Shown: one piece after another, positions 14,344-17,910 of the stretch
Layout of the letters: each line of letters starts with the position of its first letter
Numbering within the stretch: position 1 is the stretch's first letter
Source: Asaia bogorensis
GTDB taxonomy: Bacteria; Pseudomonadota; Alphaproteobacteria; Acetobacterales; Acetobacteraceae
Direction of reading: 5' to 3'
Assembly (NCBI GenBank): GCA_945873675.1
Contig: CAMCEP010000024.1
Location: forward strand, 1-17,910
DNA: 17,910 nt
Notes under the pieces: model-generated
Database searches by the model: none
Seen by the model: only the letters and a program-made list of their open reading frames with translations
What the model was told of the DNA's origin: nothing
Position numbers and translations under genes: made by a program

Positions 14344-15330
14344 TCAGACCAAGCCGAGCCAAGCGGCCGCCGCCTGATCCGCCCCGCTCGGCAAGGGCGC
14401 GGCGCGGTCGCCCATCCAGGCCAGGATATCGCCGGCCACTGTCGCCCCGCCCAAATCCCGCAACAGCATGTGGTGGCCTTCCGGGTAGAAGGCGACGCGC
14501 TGCGCCGCGCCCCGAGGCAATTGGCCCAGGGCCGCGCGAATCGGCTTGGGCGGCACCAATTCATCCTTTGCCCCGTACAGCACCAAGGCGGGGGCGGTGA
14601 AGCTGGGTAGGGCAGCGGTGGCGGCATCCATCAGATCAACCAAGCCGGCCACGGCATCCACGCGGGTCTGCTTCAGCAACTTCGGGTCGCCGGACCAGCG
14701 GCGCCAGGCTTCCAGATTATCCGTCGGCCGAAACAGCGGCGCGCTGGACGAAAGCGCCAGCCCTGGCACCAGCGCCGCCATGACATCCAGCGTCATGCGG
14801 GCCGGCCAGCCGAGGCTATTGCGCCCGCGCAAAGCCGGGGCGGAAAGCACAAGGCCATCGGCCATCGGCGCCTTGCTGCCCGCCAGTACTAGCACCGCGC
14901 CGCCCATGCTTTCGCCCAGCATGAAAAGCGGCAGGCCGGGGTGGCGGGCGCGGATCAACCCGGCGGCACTAATCGCATCCTGCGCCAGAGTCTCATGCCC
15001 CGGCCAAACCCCGCGCGGGGCGGTGCCGCCAAAGCCGCGCTGGTCATAAGCGTAAAGCGCCACCCCCGCCCCGGTGAACCAGGGCGCGGCATCTTCCGCA
15101 AAGGATCGGCCATATTCATTCATGCCATGCAAAGCGAGCATCACCGCGCGCGGAGGCCCTTGCGGCTGCCAGCCATGCAAGGGCAGCCGCACGCCATCGG
15201 CCATGACCAGCGCATCATCCCTGAGCGCGGGCCTGGTCACCACCGGCCCCATGGGGGCGCGGGCCTCGGCACAGCCGGCCAGCGCCAGGCCGGCCAGCAG
15301 CGCGCGGCGCGGTGTTATGAAGGGCTTCAT
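14344..15330 (-). CDS. Lysophospholipase/monoglyceride lipase-like alpha/beta hydrolase, lipoprotein
   Basis: A 328-aa protein. The N terminus MKPFITPRRALLAGLALAGC carries a signal with lipobox LAGC (Cys20), so a membrane-anchored periplasmic lipoprotein is likely. The hydrolase core shows LALHGMNEYGRSF (65-77), YAYDQRGFG (93-101), the nucleophile elbow GESMGG (Ser141), the acid GAKDELVP (Asp256) and the histidine in EGHHMLLRD (His286 or His287; the latter fits HxLL best). This is the monoglyceride lipase/PldB-type pattern, cleaving acyl chains from lysophospholipids or monoacylglycerols. Start at ATG 15330 (GAAG 9 nt upstream) or ATG 15336; the frame is open to 15738 but that would cover the divergent zinc-finger gene. 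Confidence 0.88.
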   Translation of the reverse strand: MKPFITPRRALLAGLALAGCAEARAPMGPVVTRPALRDDALVMADGVRLPLHGWQPQGPPRAVMLALHGMNEYGRSFAEDAAPWFTGAGVALYAYDQRGFGGTAPRGVWPGHETLAQDAISAAGLIRARHPGLPLFMLGESMGGAVLVLAGSKAPMADGLVLSAPALRGRNSLGWPARMTLDVMAALVPGLALSSSAPLFRPTDNLEAWRRWSGDPKLLKQTRVDAVAGLVDLMDAATAALPSFTAPALVLYGAKDELVPPKPIRAALGQLPRGAAQRVAFYPEGHHMLLRDLGGATVAGDILAWMGDRAAPLPSGADQAAAAWLGLV

Positions 15331-15423
15331 GTTCATGAGCTTCAGATAGGGTGCCGGGCAAGGCTGGTCCATCACCCCCTGCCCCGGTATGATCGGCCCA
15401 AGACCTGCGACATGAGGACCCAG

Positions 15424-15651
15424 ATGCGCGACCAGCAAATGACCGGCTATGGCCCGAAGCCTGTGGTGGGTGTCACGCCCGAACAGCGCATTACTGTGCA
15501 AAGCCGCAATATCCCCTGCGATGGGGAAGCGGCGAGCGGGCTCGGTCATCCGCGCATTTGGCTGCATATTGAAGGGCATGATGTGACCTGCCCTTATTGT
15601 TCCATCACCTATGTCCTGGCCGAAGGCGCCGGCGAGGATCATGGCCATTGA
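15424..15651 (+). CDS. CHCC zinc-finger protein, NDUFS6-like
   Basis: A 75-aa protein of the zf-CHCC family. Cys32 (IPCDGEAASG), His42 (LGHPRIWLHIEGHDVTC), Cys56 and Cys59 (CPYC) form a C-x9-H-x13-C-x2-C site, the same order as the zinc site of the mitochondrial complex I subunit NDUFS6. Alphaproteobacteria carry short homologues of unclear role, possibly in complex I assembly or function. The start is ATG 15424, with AGGA 5 nt upstream; in-frame ATG 15412 and 15439 are alternatives. Its stop overlaps the polA start by 11 nt, suggesting coupled translation. No complex I (nuo) gene is in the window. Confidence 0.87.
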   Translation: MRDQQMTGYGPKPVVGVTPEQRITVQSRNIPCDGEAASGLGHPRIWLHIEGHDVTCPYCSITYVLAEGAGEDHGH

Positions 15652-17910
15652 AGATACCTCTGGCCCTGTCGCGGAACGCCCGCATGGCAAGGCCTTGAGC
15701 GAGGCAATTGCGGGGGCCGAGGGCCTGCCCGAAACCAAGCCAGGTGAGCGCCACCTGATTCTGGTGGATGGATCAGGCTATATTTTTCGTGCCTATCACG
15801 CGCTGCCGCCCATGACGCGGCCAGATGGCACGCCGGTGAATGCGGTTTTCGGCTTTACGAATATGCTGTCTCAATTTCTGCTGCGCCATGCGGCCAGCCA
15901 TATCGCGGTGGTGTTCGATGCCGGGCGCAATACGTTCCGCAATCAGATTTACGCCGAATACAAGGCGCATCGCCCGGACCCGCCGCCGGAATTGGTGCCG
16001 CAATTTGGCCTGATCCGCGATGCGACAGATGCTTTTGGCGTGGCGCGTGTGGAACTTGAAGGCTTTGAAGCGGATGATTTGATCGCCGCCTATGCCAAGG
16101 CTTTTGAAGCGACCGGCGGTCATGTGACGATTGTTTCTTCCGATAAGGATTTGATGCAATTGATCCGCCCTGCGGTGCAAATGCTCGATCCCATGAAGCA
16201 GAAGCCGCTGCGTGCGCCGGAAGTGATGGAAAAATTCGGCGTCACCCCGGATAAGGTGGTGGAAGTGCAAGCGCTGGCGGGCGATGCCACGGATAATGTG
16301 CCAGGCGTGCCGGGCATTGGCATCAAGACTGCGGCGCAATTGATCAATGAATATGGCGATCTTGAATCGCTGCTGGCCCGCGCGGCGGAAATCAAGCAAC
16401 CGAAGCGCCGCGAAGCGCTGATGCAAAACGCCGAATTGGCGCGGATTTCACGCCGGCTGGTGGAGTTGGATGATAACGCACCTTTGCCGCTGGATATCGC
16501 AGCGCTGGAAGCCAAGGCGCCGGGCGATGGCAAGCTGGAAGCGTTTTTACGCACGCAGGGATTTCGCTCCATCCTGGCGCGGATGGGCTTTGGGGAGGCT
16601 GGACCGCTGCGCCGACCCGCCGCCTTGGTTTCCACCAGCGAGGCAACGCCCGCGCAAGAAGACGGCAATGTCGCCGCCCCTTTCGGCGGGTATGATTGCG
16701 TCACGGATGAAGCCACCTTGGCGCGCTGGGTTGCGCTGGCGCGCGAAGCGGGCGTGGTGGCGGTGGATACGGAAACCGATAGCCTGGATGCGCGCCGCGC
16801 CACCATGGTTGGGTTTTCACTCGCCATCGCGCCGGGTCGCGCCTGCTATGTGCCGATCCGTCATGGCAGCGTGGGCGATATGCTCTCTGCCCCCGCACCC
16901 GCGCAAATTACCCCCGAAGCCGCCTTTGCGCTGCTGCGCCCACTTTTCGCTGATGCCGCCGTGCTCAAGATTTTCCAGAATGCGAAATATGATCTGGAAG
17001 TCCTCGCCCGCGCGGAGAATGGTGGCTGCGCCGATATCAGCCCCATCGATGATACCATGGTGCTGTCTTACACCATGGAAGCCGGGCGGCATGGCCATGG
17101 CATGGATGAGCTTTCGGTTTTGCATCTGGGCCATAAGCCGATCAGCTTTGATGAGGTTACCGGCACCGGCAAGGCGCGCCTGCCCTTCAGCGAAGTGCCG
17201 TTGGATAAAGCCACCGCCTATGCCGCCGAAGATGCGGATGTGACTCTGCGGCTGTGGCTGCTGCTGCGCCCGCGTTTGCGCGCCGATGGGGCGCTGGCGA
17301 GTTATGAGCAAATCGAACGCCGAATGATCCCTGTACTGCGCGATATGGAAGCGGCCGGCGTGAAGGTGGATGGCGCGGAATTGGCGCGCATTGGCGAAGA
17401 CTTCGCAGCGCGCCTCGCGGTACTGGAAACTTCCATCCATCAGCTCGCCGGGCGCGCGTTTAATGTTGGTTCGCCCAAGCAATTGGGTGAAATCCTGTTT
17501 GATGAAATGGGGCTTTCGGGCGGGCGCAAGGGCAAGACCGGCGCCTATTCCACCGATGCTGCGGTGCTGGAAGAACTCAGTGTCCAGGGCGTGGAATTGG
17601 CCGGCAAGGTGCTGGAATGGCGCCAATTGGCCAAGCTGAAATCTACCTATGTGGAAGGCCTCGCCGCGCAGATCGATCCAACTGATAAGCGCGTGCATAC
17701 AAGCTATCAAATGGCGATCACCTCGACCGGGCGGCTTTCTTCGACCGATCCCAATTTGCAGAATATCCCGATCCGCAGCGAAGAAGGCATGCGCATTCGC
17801 CGCGCCTTCATTGCCGATAAGGGTAATGTGCTGCTGGCGGCGGATTACAGCCAGATTGAACTCCGCTTACTCGCGCATTTGGCTGATGTGCCAACGCTGC
17901 GTGAGGCCTT
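15641..17910 (+). CDS. polA: DNA polymerase I, 5' part (cut by the window edge)
   Basis: At least 756 residues of DNA polymerase I, open at the right edge. The 5'-3' exonuclease domain runs from LILVDGSGYIFRAYHALPP (39-57) through ARVELEGFEADDLIAAY and SSDKDLMQL to GDATDNVPGVPGIGIKTA (214-231). The proofreading domain is intact: DTE (Asp376, Glu378) in exo I, NAKYDLEVL in exo II and Tyr527/Asp531 in YAAEDADVTL, exo III. The polymerase domain includes TSTGRLSSTDPNLQNIPIRS and motif A DYSQIELRLLAHL (Asp735). Motifs B and C lie outside. The start is ATG 15641, inside the zinc-finger gene, with about 35 residues before the E. coli-like LILVDG start, so a later start (GTG 15764) is possible. It functions in repair and Okazaki primer removal. 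Confidence 0.97.
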   Translation, partial: MAIEDTSGPVAERPHGKALSEAIAGAEGLPETKPGERHLILVDGSGYIFRAYHALPPMTRPDGTPVNAVFGFTNMLSQFLLRHAASHIAVVFDAGRNTFRNQIYAEYKAHRPDPPPELVPQFGLIRDATDAFGVARVELEGFEADDLIAAYAKAFEATGGHVTIVSSDKDLMQLIRPAVQMLDPMKQKPLRAPEVMEKFGVTPDKVVEVQALAGDATDNVPGVPGIGIKTAAQLINEYGDLESLLARAAEIKQPKRREALMQNAELARISRRLVELDDNAPLPLDIAALEAKAPGDGKLEAFLRTQGFRSILARMGFGEAGPLRRPAALVSTSEATPAQEDGNVAAPFGGYDCVTDEATLARWVALAREAGVVAVDTETDSLDARRATMVGFSLAIAPGRACYVPIRHGSVGDMLSAPAPAQITPEAAFALLRPLFADAAVLKIFQNAKYDLEVLARAENGGCADISPIDDTMVLSYTMEAGRHGHGMDELSVLHLGHKPISFDEVTGTGKARLPFSEVPLDKATAYAAEDADVTLRLWLLLRPRLRADGALASYEQIERRMIPVLRDMEAAGVKVDGAELARIGEDFAARLAVLETSIHQLAGRAFNVGSPKQLGEILFDEMGLSGGRKGKTGAYSTDAAVLEELSVQGVELAGKVLEWRQLAKLKSTYVEGLAAQIDPTDKRVHTSYQMAITSTGRLSSTDPNLQNIPIRSEEGMRIRRAFIADKGNVLLAADYSQIELRLLAHLADVPTLREA

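Noticed and set aside
15331..15738. N-terminal extension of the lipase frame
   Set aside because: The extension would cover the divergent zinc-finger and polA starts, and it precedes the real lipoprotein signal peptide.

Overview
The window is GC-rich bacterial chromosomal DNA with densely packed genes, short gaps and frequent 4-11 nt overlaps. An alphaproteobacterium, probably Rhodospirillales/Acetobacteraceae-like, fits best. The reasons are a Bug (TctC-type) binding protein without tctAB beside a hydroxyacid dehydrogenase, an NDUFS6-like CHCC zinc-finger protein, pairs of small alphaproteobacterial-type hypothetical proteins, and GTG/TTG starts. This is inference from gene content; there is no rRNA marker. 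I saw no tRNA, rRNA, CRISPR array, IS element or phage gene, and no gene-free stretch above 300 bases.

Layout. (1) 1-2269, plus strand: the 3' end of a MetX-like alpha/beta hydrolase, a YbiC/HcxB-like Ldh_2 dehydrogenase and an exported protein of unknown function. (2) 2270-3435: a cold-shock protein gene with a structured leader and a clear intrinsic terminator, a translationally coupled pair of small basic hypothetical proteins, then two tandem copies of a 59-nt palindromic element. (3) 3436-8381, plus strand: a second Ldh_2 dehydrogenase, a Bug solute-binding protein, HemW, a SirB1/TPR protein and a LutA-like CCG-domain protein. (4) 8383-11256, minus strand (transcribed right to left): a JmjC/cupin-4 oxygenase, a small OmpA-like protein, a fasciclin lipoprotein and a DUF2459 protein, with two stop/start overlaps. 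(5) 11359-12165, plus strand: an Asp/Glu-hydantoin racemase-fold protein lacking the usual catalytic cysteines. (6) 12172-15330, minus strand: a lysophospholipase-like lipoprotein, a HIT protein and a GMC oxidoreductase. (7) 15424-17910, plus strand: a CHCC zinc-finger protein overlapping polA, which runs off the right edge after motif A.

How the genes may work together. The two Ldh_2 enzymes, the Bug receptor and the LutA-like protein all point to uptake and oxidation of 2-hydroxy/2-oxo carboxylates, but the substrate cannot be read from sequence. HemW sits within 14 nt of the Bug gene and may share its transcript. The rest is housekeeping (polA, HIT, csp) and cell-envelope functions. I found no strong candidate for a new multi-gene system. 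The best leads are the csp leader hairpin, the tandem palindromic element, the cysteine-less racemase homologue and the LutA-like gene without lutB/lutC.
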